Shown here: piece after piece, positions 20,954 to 30,195 of the stretch
Layout of the letters: every line of letters begins with the position of its first letter
Position numbering within the stretch: position 1 is the stretch's first letter
From: Chromera velia
Lineage: Eukaryota; Sar; Chromeraceae
Direction of reading: 5' to 3'
Length of the DNA: 41,033 bases
Assembly: GCA_018398765.1 (NCBI GenBank)
Contig: JAHBMJ010000666.1
Span: 1 to 41,033, forward strand
Notes under the pieces: generated by a model
Seen by the model: the letters and a program-made list of their open reading frames with translations, nothing else
Database searches by the model: none
What the model was told of the DNA's origin: nothing
Made by a program: the position numbers and the translations under genes

Positions 20954-22951
20954 AAAGAAAGAAAAAAGCAATCGCGGCACCCAGGGGTGTCCACCCTTGC
21001 AAAAAGCGACATTGAGACAAAAAATGACCTTTCGGTCTGTGAATTCAAGAAAAAGCACTTCGTTTTTCTTTCGTTTTGCAATTCACCAGTGGTTGCTCCC
21101 ACATCTTTATGCAAGAGCTTTCGACAAACAAATGAAAAAACGGTTTTGGACTCAAATTGCGTGCGTCAGGAAGATGCCCCTCAAACAAAGAGGGGAGGGG
21201 AGAGACCCAGTTGGTTGGACGGTTGCAGTGAGGAGGAGGAGCTTCCTTCTATTCGCTACTAAATGAGAAGAAAAGGAGGGGTCGGATGGGCCAGCGATCT
21301 TCTTTTGCTTTCCTTTGATCCTGCAGACTGACTGCCTGCCTGCCTGACTGACTGACTTGCTTCTCCTTCCAGTTCAAATCCACATCCGTTCCTTGAATCA
21401 ATGACATGACGACCCTGTTGTCCTTCTTGATGGCGAGGGCCTCAAAGAGCTGGTAGAGGGGGCCCGTCTCTGCACAAGGATCGCGTACGTATATAAAGAC
21501 AGGTGCATATTCACGCACATGCATGTGTTGACTCACAAAGCTGCAAGAAGTGGTCTGTCTCTCTTTAAGCGAGACCACATGCTTGCAGTCAAAGTACGCA
21601 GGCAGTCGGATGGAGGGCAAATGGGAAACTGAAGACAGATGGAGGGCCAATGGGAAAGTGAAGACAGATGGAGGGCCAACAGGAAAGTGAAGATGGATGG
21701 AGGGCCAACGGGAAAGTCAAGATGGATGGAGGGCCAGCGGGAAAGTGAAGACAGATGGAGGGCCAATGGGAAAGTGAAGACAGATGGAGGGCCAATGGGA
21801 AACTGAAGACAGATGGAGGGCCAACAGGAAAGTGAAGATGGATGGAGGGCCAACGGGAAAGTGAAGACAGATGGAGGGCCAACAGGAAAGTGAAGACAGA
21901 TGGGGGGCCAATGGGAAAGTGAAGACAGATGGAGGGCCAATGGGAAACTGAAGACAGATGGAGGGCCAATGGGAAACTGAAGACAGATGGAGGGCCAATG
22001 GGAAAGTGAAGACAGATGGAGGGCCAATGGGAAAGTGAAGACAGATGGAGGGCCAATGGGAAAGTGAAGACAGATGGAGGGCCAATGGGAAAGTGAAGGC
22101 AGATGGAGGGCCAATGGGAAAGTGAGGACAGATGCATTCAACTGAGAACCGGTCGGCACCTTGCGCAAAAGAGATAGCTAGTCTCTTTCTTGATCGTGGA
22201 CGAGAACTTCGGCGACAGACAATCAAACAGACCGACCCCTTCCGCCAATTTCCACTCCTTTGACCGCTCTCCCCGAAGAAGATTGATGTGCATGTGGAGG
22301 GACTCCAGCGAGGCTCCCTCTGACTTCCGTCTGAATAGAAACGGGTGCATGTAGACGGGTATGTATGTATGTGTTACGTGTGCACAGGTGCTTGTAAGTT
22401 CGGAAGGTGCATGTCTGTGTAGGCTCTGTGATTGAAACTGGAGATCTGGATCACTCAATCACGAAAAGAAGGGACAGGAGGAACAATGAAGGGAAGTGAC
22501 ATGCATGCAGTCGAGGAAGAGCGAATTCATTCCTCTGCAGTTAAGCGTTTTCTTTCGAACTTAAGGAGACGTGCAGCTTCGTGCTCAACTTGCGTACTTG
22601 AAAAGAAAGTGAATGCACCCACGGAAGATTGCTGTAGGGTTCGAGGGGGAGACTGCTCTCGTCCAAGTCGACATGCATGGAACCAGGGTGGTGATGCATG
22701 CGTGGAGCCAAACAAGTAACCAATGAACATTCAGACCAACCTGGTGCATTCCATCCACCGCTGTGCCTTCCTCTCCAATGCCGTCAAAGGGGCTGTGAAG
22801 GCGGGGCACGTCTGCCTGTCCCTGCACAATCACGAATGTTCGAATAGAGGTATGCATGGAATGCATGATACAAATTTCAGGGGTTCTGAACGCAACAGCT
22901 TTTGACATGCTCCTGACAGACCTTTGCGGCATCAAGGGTGGTACTGTCCAT
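14974..22951 (-). CDS. Ankyrin-repeat TRPV-like cation channel, 14 exons
   Basis: Minus-strand exons: 22951-22922, 22821-22741, 22323-22233, 21469-21357, 20908-20819, 20471-20330, 20163-20054, 19749-19651, 19288-19133, 18671-18588, 18201-18103, 17770-16646, 16234-16010, 15615-14974. All junctions are GT-AG and in phase (1028 aa); exons 2-3 and the end of exon 10 (18594 possible) are the least sure. An in-frame TAG precedes the ATG. The N-terminal half has ankyrin repeats, such as GWTPLGAAIAFGREDAVEEL, DLTALHIAARCCEERLLDLL, RTPLAEAVVGCKLRNVEALI and SLVELAIKGGASDIARTLLQ. Exon 12 carries S1-S5 (YLISLITLIVCCLMSASALV, LLEVVTYILVLICPLIALSS, FFSGLLGVLLFVFTIVAYWL) and the pore helix FSSFDHTLFAFFNIIIQ. 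Exon 13 carries S6 (WNVLAVVMMLNFLIALMSRS), matching the TRPV 'LLNMLIALM' pattern. The usual GMGD filter is replaced by IQVSDPD, split by an intron. The last exon adds two hydrophobic spans and a Cys-rich tail. Expected role: plasma or organelle membrane cation entry. The channel call is strong, the ligand unknown. Confidence 0.8.
16241..16340. repeat. Diverged direct repeats with insert, intron before channel exon 13
   Basis: Copies 16241-16281 and 16312-16340 share AATGCAT, ATCG, AAGAATTA and GCATGTGT with indels, and bracket a 30-bp insert containing TTTCATATAGAAT. On the minus (gene) strand the right-hand part lies just before the acceptor of the S6 exon at 16234. It looks like an older member of the family described in the findings. 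Confidence 0.45.
19004..19172. repeat. 49-bp direct repeats duplicating an exon end and donor, 71-bp insert
   Basis: Segments 19004-19052 and 19124-19172 are 49 bp with two mismatches. The higher-coordinate copy is the 3' end of channel exon 9 (LDPQAPLQSFEY) plus its donor GTCAGTCAG. The other copy is a decoy inside the intron. The insert 19053-19123 contains two copies of the core (ATTCTGTATGAAA at 19058 and GAATTCTGTATGAAA at 19073). The spacing of 120 bp is a multiple of three and the insert has no stop in the gene frame, so use of the decoy donor would add 40 residues instead of truncating the protein. Confidence 0.85.
19326..19495. repeat. 40-bp tandem repeat, about 4.2 copies, in a channel intron
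   Basis: The unit begins GCAAAGAAAACGCAGCAAAG and ends GGCAAAGTATTATTCT. It repeats at 19326, 19366, 19406 and 19446 with single-base differences. It lies in the intron between channel exons 8 and 9. Confidence 0.9.
20880..21004. repeat. 37-bp direct repeats duplicating an acceptor and exon start, (ATTG)n insert
   Basis: Copies 20880-20916 and 20968-21004 differ at one base. The lower copy holds the true acceptor (TTTTGCAG) and first 29 bp of channel exon 5 (GWTPLGAAI). In the upstream copy the acceptor is changed to TTTTGCAA, which removes the CAG. The 51-bp insert between them is (ATTG)n plus an A-rich end, so on the sense strand it supplies a pyrimidine tract for the true acceptor. Confidence 0.85.
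21608..22131. repeat. 29-bp minisatellite, about 18 copies, in a channel intron
   Basis: The unit is GACAGATGGAGGGCCAATG plus GGAAAGTGAA. Variants occur (GGAAACTGAA; GATGGATGG with CCAAC) and alternate in blocks, suggesting higher-order duplication. Because 29 is not a multiple of three and no unit holds a stop on the minus strand, all minus frames stay open; these are artefacts. It lies in the intron between channel exons 3 and 4. Confidence 0.9.
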
Positions 22952-23879
22952 GTTGGTCTTTCTTTGTCTTTGGCTTTGTCTTCGTGTTTGTCGCTAAGGA
23001 GGGCAATCAAGAACTGTGGACCGTCCGGGAGGTACCAACAAGCCTCTGATTTCTGTCCAGTAAGAGAGAAGCAACACTGCAACGGTTGAACGATCGCCTC
23101 GTTTGTTGTGGTCCGGGTCAGATGCAGACTCCAACAGGTGCTACCACACGTCACAGTTCGGAGAGCGCACTTGTATGAGGAAGTCCCCCCTTTTCTGCCG
23201 GGCCGCAGGATTGTGAGGTCTGTACATGGATGGGGATCGAGGAAGTTTCATGATTGACTTTCTCTCTCAGACTCTCTGCATACTATTAAAGCGTCCATGC
23301 ATGCATGATGCTTTTTTTTTTGTTTTAATGCATGAATTGCGCATGCACGCGCTCGATATCGTCGATCTCTTTAGTGTCTCTCTGGTCCTTTGTCGGACCA
23401 GTATGCATCTTGCCTAGGCATAGGTCCTGTCCGTCTATTACGACCAATCTGTTGCAAGCGCAAGCCCCTCGGACTAGGCCGCCGCGCCTAGCTTATACTA
23501 CTCCACGATGGACAAAACTTAATACCTTTCATTCTCCGTGTGTTCGTATGGTCAACTCTACCTATCTATGGATAAGCATTGTGGTCTTCCTTTTCCCTTC
23601 CCCGACTTCTTCTTCAATGTGTTCCTATAGGTTCCTTAGCCAGTTAAAAAAATTTGTTTCTCCTCAACATTTCTTTATTCAACCTTTTCTTTATATCCAT
23701 AAATTCTTTTGCACGCTTAGCAGCTTTTGGCTCCTTTGTCATGTTTCTTCAATCTGATATTGTCAAGCTCTTCTCTCCGTTTCTGTCTTTTCTATTTCTT
23801 AAACATCAAAATGGTCTTTCTCTTTCTTTCAATTCTCTTGCCAGCGCCCCTGCTGGCTCCCCCCCTTCCTTTACTCTTT
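22952..23879. other. 5' flank of the channel gene; no gene seen
   Basis: The first few hundred bases should contain the channel promoter; no TATA or array is evident. A run of ten T lies near 23312. From about 23400 the sequence becomes T-rich on the + strand and grades into the retrotransposon remnant. Confidence 0.4.
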
Positions 23880-24240
23880 TTTCTCTGCAAGGCCCACGTA
23901 GGCCAAAAACTCCCTCCCAGGCAGCATCTCCGTGACCTGTGTACCGTGTGCACCACGGCTTGCCTGAACAGATACCAAGATTGTAGATGCTACTGCTTTC
24001 TAAACCGCTACTGGCAACGTTTTCCACCACCTGTCAACAATTTTCTGACATGCTGATGCATCATTTATCTCCTCTAACCTTTCTATAGCCTGTCTCACCA
24101 TCTCTTTCACGAACCTCACTGTCCCCCCCCCAGGCCTTCCGTAGGTCTCAAAAACTAAAGGGACAAAACGAATACCCACTGCTCTGCAGGCATCATCATA
24201 GTGGGTGTGTTTCTTCCCCTCCTTCTCCTTAGCTATTACA
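23880..24240 (-). mobile_element. Decayed non-LTR retrotransposon 3' coding remnant
   Basis: On the minus strand one frame reads AKEKEGKKHTHYDDACRAVG, then IRFVPLVFETYGRPGGG. After a frameshift at a run of eight G the text continues RFVKEMVRQAIERLEEINDA, then IVDRWWKTLPVAV and a stop. The block 'K..HY...C...G..F.PLV.ET.GR.G' followed by a helical segment is the C-terminal region of many protist LINE-type polyproteins. No reverse transcriptase core is in the window. At least one frameshift and one internal stop show it is dead. The AT-rich sequence below 23880 may be its 3' UTR. Confidence 0.55.
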
Positions 24241-24642
24241 TCGATACATACAAAGAGCTATACGTACATAGCCCAGGCATGTATTTCTCTTCTAAAGCTC
24301 TCTCGGCTCTTTTTGTGTGCATGTGTGTGTGTGTGTGCATGACTGTGCTATCAGCTGCTCGATCATCCACGTGCGAGCAATGTCAAAACCCCTCTCAGAG
24401 TCTGCAAAGACTGAAGGAAACTATATATGTGCATAATACGAAAAAAAGAAGAAAACTGATGCGGAGAATCCGGGCGTCAGACTGACTTATGCACTAACTG
24501 ACTGTGGATGTCTCTTGCATTCATCTCGATTTCTTGATTTATCTGTCCCTTGATTCCCGAAGCTGCCTGGTTTTGACATTGTTGCCATAGCTCACTGAAA
24601 GCCTAAACAGATGCATAAAGATCACTGAGGGGAACCGATTGA
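24241..24642. other. No supported gene
   Basis: Mixed sequence with a short (TG)n run at about 24315-24338. It separates the retroelement remnant from the membrane-protein frames. No exon seen. Confidence 0.4.
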
Positions 24643-25197
24643 GGACAATATGCATGTGGCGTTAATTTACAAGAACCGTTACTGCATGCACGCTGCTGTG
24701 ACCAACTCATACACCCAACTAAGGATGTATTTCTGATTAACCGGTTGATCGAGGTTACATTTGTAACTCCAGAAACCCACCAAAACAATGTGAATCACGC
24801 CTCAGGAGGGCCCTCTCCACACTCTGCTGCTGGGAACTACGGACGGTCTTCGAACTATGGGGGGGGCAAATACGGAGAAGCAGACTTTTCGGAGGCAGAA
24901 TCTGATTACCACAGAGCCCAAAACACCAGTCCTGCACTGCCAGATGCAGCAGCGTCGTCCTCCCCTGAGTATCCTTCACAAACCGTGACGCCCCAGGCTG
25001 AGATCTTCGGCTCTCCCCAGACTCTCCTTCCAGTGACACAGAAGGTGGACAATACAAATGAAGCTGTGCAGCCTAACATATAGTCACAGACACCTAAGAA
25101 GAGCCGCTTCCACCCAAGACTGGTTGTGTGGCTTTCTGCAGTCATTTTGGGTCTCTTGATTGCCCTGCTGATCTTTCTGGAGGCTGTCACCATTTAA
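24643..25197 (+). pseudogene. Membrane-anchored protein frame interrupted by one TAG
   Basis: A + frame is open from 24643 to a TAG at 25081-25083 and continues beyond it to TAA 25195-25197. Before the stop it is a Ser/Pro/Gly-rich ectodomain-like region (GPSPHSAAGNYGRSSNYGGG, YHRAQNTSPALPDAAASSSP). After the stop comes a basic patch and one strong membrane span (RLVVWLSAVILGLLIALLIF). The ATG is missing from this frame. I read it as a broken single-pass membrane protein; splicing at the AG of the stop codon, or readthrough, are less likely alternatives. No family recognised. Confidence 0.4.
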
Positions 25198-25242
25198 TTT
25201 ACATATTCCTCAGGCTTATCTTACACAAAGTACTCACTCTAA

Positions 25243-25692
25243 CTGGATATAGAGGGTGCGTTCAACCAGAGAAACCGCCACGGTGGCGGAGGGAAACGAG
25301 ACTGGGTGCTCTGTGTGACACGTGACGGGGGAGGTGCCGTCTGCGAGGCCGTGTGTACGTGTGCCGACGATGCAAGAGTACCAGGGTCCAGCACCATAGC
25401 ATGGGTTGCCTAATCGGTCGATCCGGTGTTGATTTACGTGGTGATCGGTCTCTGTGGCGTAATCCTGTTATGGTCCCTCACCCAGATCCGCAGGGCCATC
25501 AGAATGAGACAGAGCGACTATGTGGGGGAGGAGAGGGACAAAATCTGGAAGACTTTGGGGAGGTACTACTGCTGGTGTTCTCTAATTTCACTTCCTGTCA
25601 TTTTCATGACGATGATTACATTTATCTACATACTTGTTGCTTTCACCTCAGTCCAGGAAGACGTGGGAGACAGCAGCTCGAGTTTATCATAA
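25243..25692 (+). pseudogene. Second membrane-protein frame interrupted by one TAA
   Basis: Open from 25243, interrupted by TAA at 25411-25413, then open to TAA 25690-25692. The first part is Gly/Cys-rich (GGGAVCEAVCTCADDARV). Right after the stop come two membrane spans (VLIYVVIGLCGVILLW and LISLPVIFMTMITFIYILVA) separated by a charged loop (RRAIRMRQSDYVGEERDKIW). No ATG starts the downstream part in frame. As in the frame before it, the break falls exactly between an ectodomain-like part and the first membrane span. No family recognised. Confidence 0.4.
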
Positions 25693-25725
25693 GAGTGGAC
25701 CCCCGGGTAGGAATACTAACATAAA

Positions 25726-25857
25726 ATGGAGTGGGGGTTAGCAATGACTCTCGTAATCATCGCCTTCATTCACACCCTCCTTCTCCCTGCTAGCCTCTGT
25801 TATGCCAGTTCTTTCCCCTGTTTTACCAACCAGCTTTTAGTCATAAATGTACAGTAG
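25726..25857 (+). CDS. Possible 43-aa secreted or membrane peptide
   Basis: ATG at 25726, TAG at 25855-25857. The peptide begins MEWGLAMTLVIIAFIHTLLL and then PASLCYASSFPCF, a good-looking signal peptide followed by two cysteines. It follows the second membrane frame by 33 bp on the same strand. It could also be the start of a spliced gene. Low confidence because of its length. Confidence 0.25.
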   Translation: MEWGLAMTLVIIAFIHTLLLPASLCYASSFPCFTNQLLVINVQ

Positions 25858-26116
25858 GAGCAGCCACAGAATCAGGGAAATGCCACCACTCAGACTTGGA
25901 GGGGCCGGCAAACTTGACGAATAGGGTGAATCCGGTGGTCTATGGAAATGCCGCCGCCGTTCTAAGGGTCTAGGTCGAACAAACAAATTCCTCCATAACA
26001 CGCTAGGTTGGCCAGGGCCTTCATAATCGGATTCCGCCAGCTTTAACCTCTACATCATCATCATCATCATCATCATCATTATTGAGACCAGCTTGGAGGC
26101 CATTATAAACGATTCC
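25858..26116. other. No supported gene
   Basis: Unique sequence with a (CAT)n tract near 26053-26080. Nothing coding is seen. Confidence 0.4.
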
Positions 26117-26534
26117 AGTATGCGACCTCCCTGAACCTGATGTCCACTTGAAAAAAAAATATCAAGATCGTCCGCGCCTGCGGCGCGGCCAATCAAGTCT
26201 ATCCAAATTTGCGGCCTAGCAAATCTCATTCAAAGAATATAAAAAAAAATTACAAAAATAATAACGTATAAATTAGTATAAATAAATCGATATATTGCCT
26301 TTAAAATACTATGACGGGTGGACACGTATGCAGCTGCGATTCTTTAGCATGCAGCTGCATGCTGCCTTTCAAGACACCGTCCGCGCCTGCGGCGCGGCCG
26401 GTCAAGACACTGCCCGCGCCTGCGGCGCTGCCTTTCAAGACACCGCCCGCACCTGCGGCGCGGGCGTTCAAGCTTATCTAAAAATGCGGCCCCACCATTC
26501 AAGTGGACATTAGGTTCAGGGAGGTATAGTATGC
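26117..26534. mobile_element. MITE-like element with terminal inverted repeats
   Basis: The ends form an imperfect inverted repeat of about 28 bp: 26124-26152 starts GACCTCCCTGAACCTGATG and 26498-26525 ends CATTAGGTTCAGGGAGGT. The 7-mer AGTATGC flanks both sides (26117-26123 and 26528-26534), a plausible target duplication. The body is AT-rich on the left and on the right carries about four copies of a GC-rich palindromic word like CCGCGCCTGCGGCGCGG. It encodes no transposase, so it would be non-autonomous. I cannot assign a superfamily. Confidence 0.7.
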
Positions 26535-27364
26535 AATAAGTAATAAATTGAAATAGCTGACATATTAGCTGTTTAAAGCATAAAAATTTGGCGTAAGACT
26601 AGGCGTAAAATATAGAAATCTTATATCTAAAATAATAAAACTTAGAATAAAACAGCTTGAAAACATTTTTATTAGTCTAAAGTTTTGATGAGTACATGTA
26701 CAAAAAGAAAAATAATCTGTACAAAAACCACTGGGAAAAAGACATTAAATTAAAAACTCTGTTTTTTGTGAATTTATATATGCTTTAATAGTAATATTTA
26801 CCCCCAAGTTTAGCCTTTTTTTCACTACTTATATCATATACTTATATCATATTAAAACCTAGGTTAAAACATAGGTAGAAGAGCAGCTGAGAAGCTTTGT
26901 CGGGGCAAAGTCTATCCTGTAACTACCTGTAACATTGTTGTTTTGTGTCATAAGCTTAATATTAAGTTGTGTGATGTGGTGTGATGCCGTGGCAGAACAT
27001 CAAAACCCGTCCTAGAACCCGCAAAAACCCTAGCCAAAACCTCGCCCTCATGAATTAGTGAATACCGGCTCTGCTTCTTGTCAGGCTTTGCCCCTTCGGA
27101 CACGATGCAGCTGGATCCGATTCGTACGTGCGTTGGCATGCAACCCGAATCACGTATAAAAAAGTGTCAGCAAGTGCATGTGTGTCGACTGACAGTGTCA
27201 GTTACTTCGATGGAGCTTGCCGTATTAAACAGTCCAACTGATCATTAAGGGTCGTGAAGGGTCTGCATGCCGAGTTTCTGTGTAGAATGGTGCATGAGAG
27301 TGACACTGTCCAGGCCGTCGCAACTCGGGACCGAATGTCGACTTGTCTTTTTTCCGTGCACGCT
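26535..27364. other. AT-rich region, no supported gene
   Basis: Strongly AT-rich from 26535 to about 26960, then normal composition. A 63-codon minus frame with an ATG (27139-26948) is present but nothing supports it. Confidence 0.5.
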
Positions 27365-27870
27365 TTAGATGGATGGAAGAAAGGTAGAAAGAAAGACTGG
27401 AAGAAAGGAAGGAAGAGAGGAAGAAAGAAAGGAAGGAAGGAAAAAAGGAGGGAAGGAGGGAAGGAAGAAAGGAAGGAAGGAAGGATGGAAGGAAAAAAAA
27501 AGGGAAGAAAGGAGGAAAGGAAGAAAGGAAGAAAGGAAGAAAGGAAGAAAGAGGAAGAAAGGAAGGAAGACTGGAAGAAAGGAAGAAAGGAAGGAAGGAA
27601 GGAAGAAAAGAAGGAAGAAAAGAAGAAAGGAAGAAAGGAAGAAAGGAAGGAAGAGAGGAAGAAAGAGGAAGAAAGGAAGAAAGGAAGAAAGGAAGAAAGG
27701 AAGAAAGGAAGGAAGGAAGAAAGGAAGGAAGACAGGAAGAAAGGAAGAAAGGCAGATGAGGAGGAGGGAAGGAAGAAAGGAAGAAAGGCAGATGAGGAGG
27801 AGGGAAGGAAGGAAGGAAGGAAGGAAGGAAGGACGGAAGGCAGGAAGGGAGGAAGGAAGGACGAATCGAA
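27365..27870. repeat. (GGAA)n/(GAAA)n purine tract
   Basis: About 500 bp of GGAAGGAA, GAAAGGAA and GGAAGAAA words on the + strand, with a 42-bp piece repeated around 27750 and 27788 (GGCAGATGAGGAGGAGG). On the minus strand this is the CTTCC/CTTT type of intron tract, in line with the minus-strand gene upstream at 28.5-29.5 kb. Long frames on both strands are repeat translations. Confidence 0.9.
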
Positions 27871-27944
27871 CGTCGAAGGGAGAACCCAAAGGATTGGAAG
27901 GAAGCAGGGAAGGAAAAAATGAGTGTATCCGATCCCCGCCTGCA

Positions 27945-28444
27945 CCCTTTCTTCCTTTCTTCGTCTCTCCCTCTCCCTCGCCCTCTCTCTCTTTCTCTCC
28001 CCCTGTCCCCCTCTCCCTCTCTCTCCATCTCCCCCCCCGCCCTCTCTCTCTCTGTCTCTCTCTCCCGCTCTCTCCTTCTCTCGCCTTCTCTCCCTCTCCC
28101 TCTCCCTCTCCCTCTCCCNNNNNNNNNNNNNNNNNNNNNNNNNNNNNNNNNNNNNNNNNNNNNNNNNNNNNNNNNNNNNNNNNNNNNNNNNNNNNNNNNN
28201 NNNNNNNNNNNNNNNNNNNNNNNNNNNNNNNNNNNNNNNNNNNNNNNNNNNNNNNNNNNNNNNNNNNNNNNNNNNNNNNNNNNNNNNNNNNNNNNNNNNN
28301 NNNNNNNNNNNNNNNNNNNNNNNNNNNNNNNNNNNNNNNNNNNNNNNNNNNNNNNNNNNNNNNNNNNNNNNNNNNNNNNNNNNNNNNNNNNNNNNNNNNN
28401 NNNNNNNNNNNNNNNNNNNNNNNNNNNNNNNNNNNNNNNNNNNN
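27945..28444. repeat. (CTCCCT)n tract running into an assembly gap
   Basis: CTCT, CCCTCTCC and CTCCCT repeats run from 27945 to 28118, and then 326 undetermined bases (28119-28444) follow. The gap is probably where the tract could not be assembled. The right edge restarts with a C run. Confidence 0.9.
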
Positions 28445-28488
28445 CCCCCCCCCCTCTCCGCCCCTTTGAAGGGCTCCTTCTGTCTCTC

Positions 28489-29536
28489 TCACACACGCTT
28501 GCTTGCTCCCTCCTTCGCACTCTCTAAGGACGGTCTGAGACCGAGTAAGCGGTGGTGTTGCAGGGCGTGGAACATACCCCCGACACTTTCGAGAGAGCTA
28601 AGAGAGGCGAATGTGAGGCTGCTGAGGCAGAAAAGCGCAAAACTGCCCACATGCAATGGTCTTGTCATGAGAGCACCCAGGGTGCTTGCATGAGAGACGT
28701 GACATGACGTGACGCTGTCACTGGTGTCAATCCCAAAGCGTCCCCCGACAGTCGTGAAGGAACTAAAGCGCAGTGATGATAGGACAGGGGTGTCGACAAT
28801 ATATGTCCATGTCCCCCCCCGACAGGCAGTCGAGAGGGAGTCAACGTCCAGGTTCTCAACATTAATCGAGGCTCGCAACCACATCGCTGTCTCCCCTGCA
28901 GAACTGCTTTGAGATTCGGTGCAGCTGCGTACACAGTGCGGGGGCCCGGTCGGAACACTCCCTAATTTCGATTTCTGTCGCGACAACCCTGCAGGTTGGT
29001 GCAATTAAGTGATTGCAATGGGATTCTCTGGTGCGTTACAGGTGGTGCCTGCATGTAAATCCGGTATGTATATCGGTGTAATCACACTTGAACGCGTCCG
29101 GGCTGGTTCCAATGCATACCCCATGGTCATCACAGGGGTTCGGCTCCGCACAGTCTGAATCCGTCTGAATCTTTCTGTTTCTTTTTGCCTTTTTTGTCCC
29201 CTTTCTCTTGAGAGCGGTTGACGAAGATGCCTTTGATGAAAAACCTACCAAGTCCCCTTTCTCTTTATATATCATCGGAGTTTCCAAAGAAAGAAGGCAT
29301 GCAACTTGAAGCCATTGACAACACTGAAGTTCGAAAACTTCCCAAAAGATGTCAAAAGCACGGGCCCTTGAACTCCAACTCCGGTGAAAACTTCCCAAAA
29401 GATGTCAAAAGCACCCTTGAACTCCAACTCCGGTGACTTCGCTTGGGGGAACCACAGGGTCAGCAAGAGCGATGGGAGAGGATGCGAGTCTCTGGACGGC
29501 AACGCTCCAGATGATGCTGAATCTCAGAATGGACAT
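28489..29536 (-). CDS. Secreted or surface EGF/L-domain protein, 3' end not resolved
   Basis: The minus strand has an ATG at 29536 opening a signal-peptide-like sequence (MSILRFSIIWSVAVQRLASS, then PIALADPVVPPSEV). An exon at 29164-29040 (acceptor GATTCAG, donor GTAACG) encodes an EGF-like module with five cysteines in view (DCAEPNPCDDHGVC, then FKC and GFTC). The next exon begins at 28988 after a 51-bp intron. Downstream is a receptor-L-domain pattern: LRFSSFTTVGGRFGI and LTFASLSSLESVGGMFHAL, i.e. 'L.F.sL.sVGG'. Exact junctions in 28850-28990 and the first donor (GAA|GTCACC near 29455, or later) are unresolved. The frame stops near 28489, or a donor AGC|GTGTGT lies at 28500; following exons would fall near the gap. 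Such domains bind ligands outside the cell. Confidence 0.5.
29326..29436. repeat. ~51-bp tandem duplication in the EGF gene 5' region
   Basis: AAAACTTCCCAAAAGATGTC, then AAAAGCAC, then CTTGAACTCCAACTCCGGTG occurs twice, the first copy with three extra bases (GGG). It covers the end of the first coding exon of the EGF/L-domain gene or its first intron, including a possible donor. Confidence 0.8.
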
Positions 29537-29892
29537 CTTACTGCTCCAGTCGGTATCCTCAGACTTACTGTCTGACAGGCCGCACGTGGTTGAATGAACG
29601 GGAAGTGACTGTCACGTTGTGCTATCGACCTTTTAACAGGCTTTTGTTCTGCCGCTTCTTTTTGGCCTCGAGGTATTGCCATGGGATGCTTCCATGTATG
29701 CACGTATATGGATTGCAGTAGGTAGGTCCTCATGGAAGACTCAAAGTGACTGTCATTCAGCGTAGACTGTCAGTCTGACAGACTATACGCGCGGTGACTG
29801 CCGTGACTGACCTTCTCGCCAAAATCCATCTTGCACTGCATGAGGGCCCCGCGCGCCGCCGCGCGCCGATGATGCATGCACCGTCTGCGCGT

Positions 29893-29960
29893 GCGCCGCC
29901 ATTGCGCCGCCATGCATGCATTGAAGCGCCGCCATATAGCGCCGCCATAGCGCGCCGCCT
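29893..29960. promoter_or_regulatory. Array of GCGCCGCCAT words upstream of the 12-exon gene
   Basis: The decamer GCGCCGCCAT occurs exactly at 29893, 29904, 29926 and 29939, with a partial fifth (GCGCCGCCT) at about 29952. The block is CpG-rich in an otherwise ordinary flank and lies about 240 bp before the ATG at 30196. It is a candidate promoter or start-site element; the opposite gene starts at 29536, so it sits between two divergent genes. Confidence 0.4.
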
Positions 29961-30195
29961 CACGAGACTGCATGGCCACAACTTAAGAAGCATCAAGAAG
30001 CAGAGCCCTTCCTTCCTGCTAGACAAGCTGCTTCTTGGCCACACGATCCGACGATCAAGGAAAAACCGGGCCCTGGTAGCTGAGCACGACTGTGGCGATA
30101 TTCCCTTTTCTGTCCGGCTTCGACTGTGCCGATCGAAGAAATTCTTTTCACATTCCCGACTGTGAAGGCAGAAAGAGCTAGTGGGAGAGAGCGAG

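Noticed and set aside
21533-22226. Minus-strand frames of 169-211 codons rich in HLSSLSHWPS
   Set aside because: They are the 29-bp minisatellite read in three frames; it lies inside a channel intron whose flanking exons join in phase.
22585-23154. 189-codon minus frame over the start of the channel gene
   Set aside because: Splice sites and phase favour two short exons (22951-22922, 22821-22741); the second reads in this same frame but the long frame also runs through the introns.
26948-27139. 63-codon minus frame with ATG (MPTHVRIGSSCIVSEG...)
   Set aside because: Composition is ordinary but there is no splice, neighbour or family support; length is within chance.
27202-28693. Long frames crossing the N gap
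   Set aside because: They consist of GGAA or CTCCCT repeat translation plus undefined codons.
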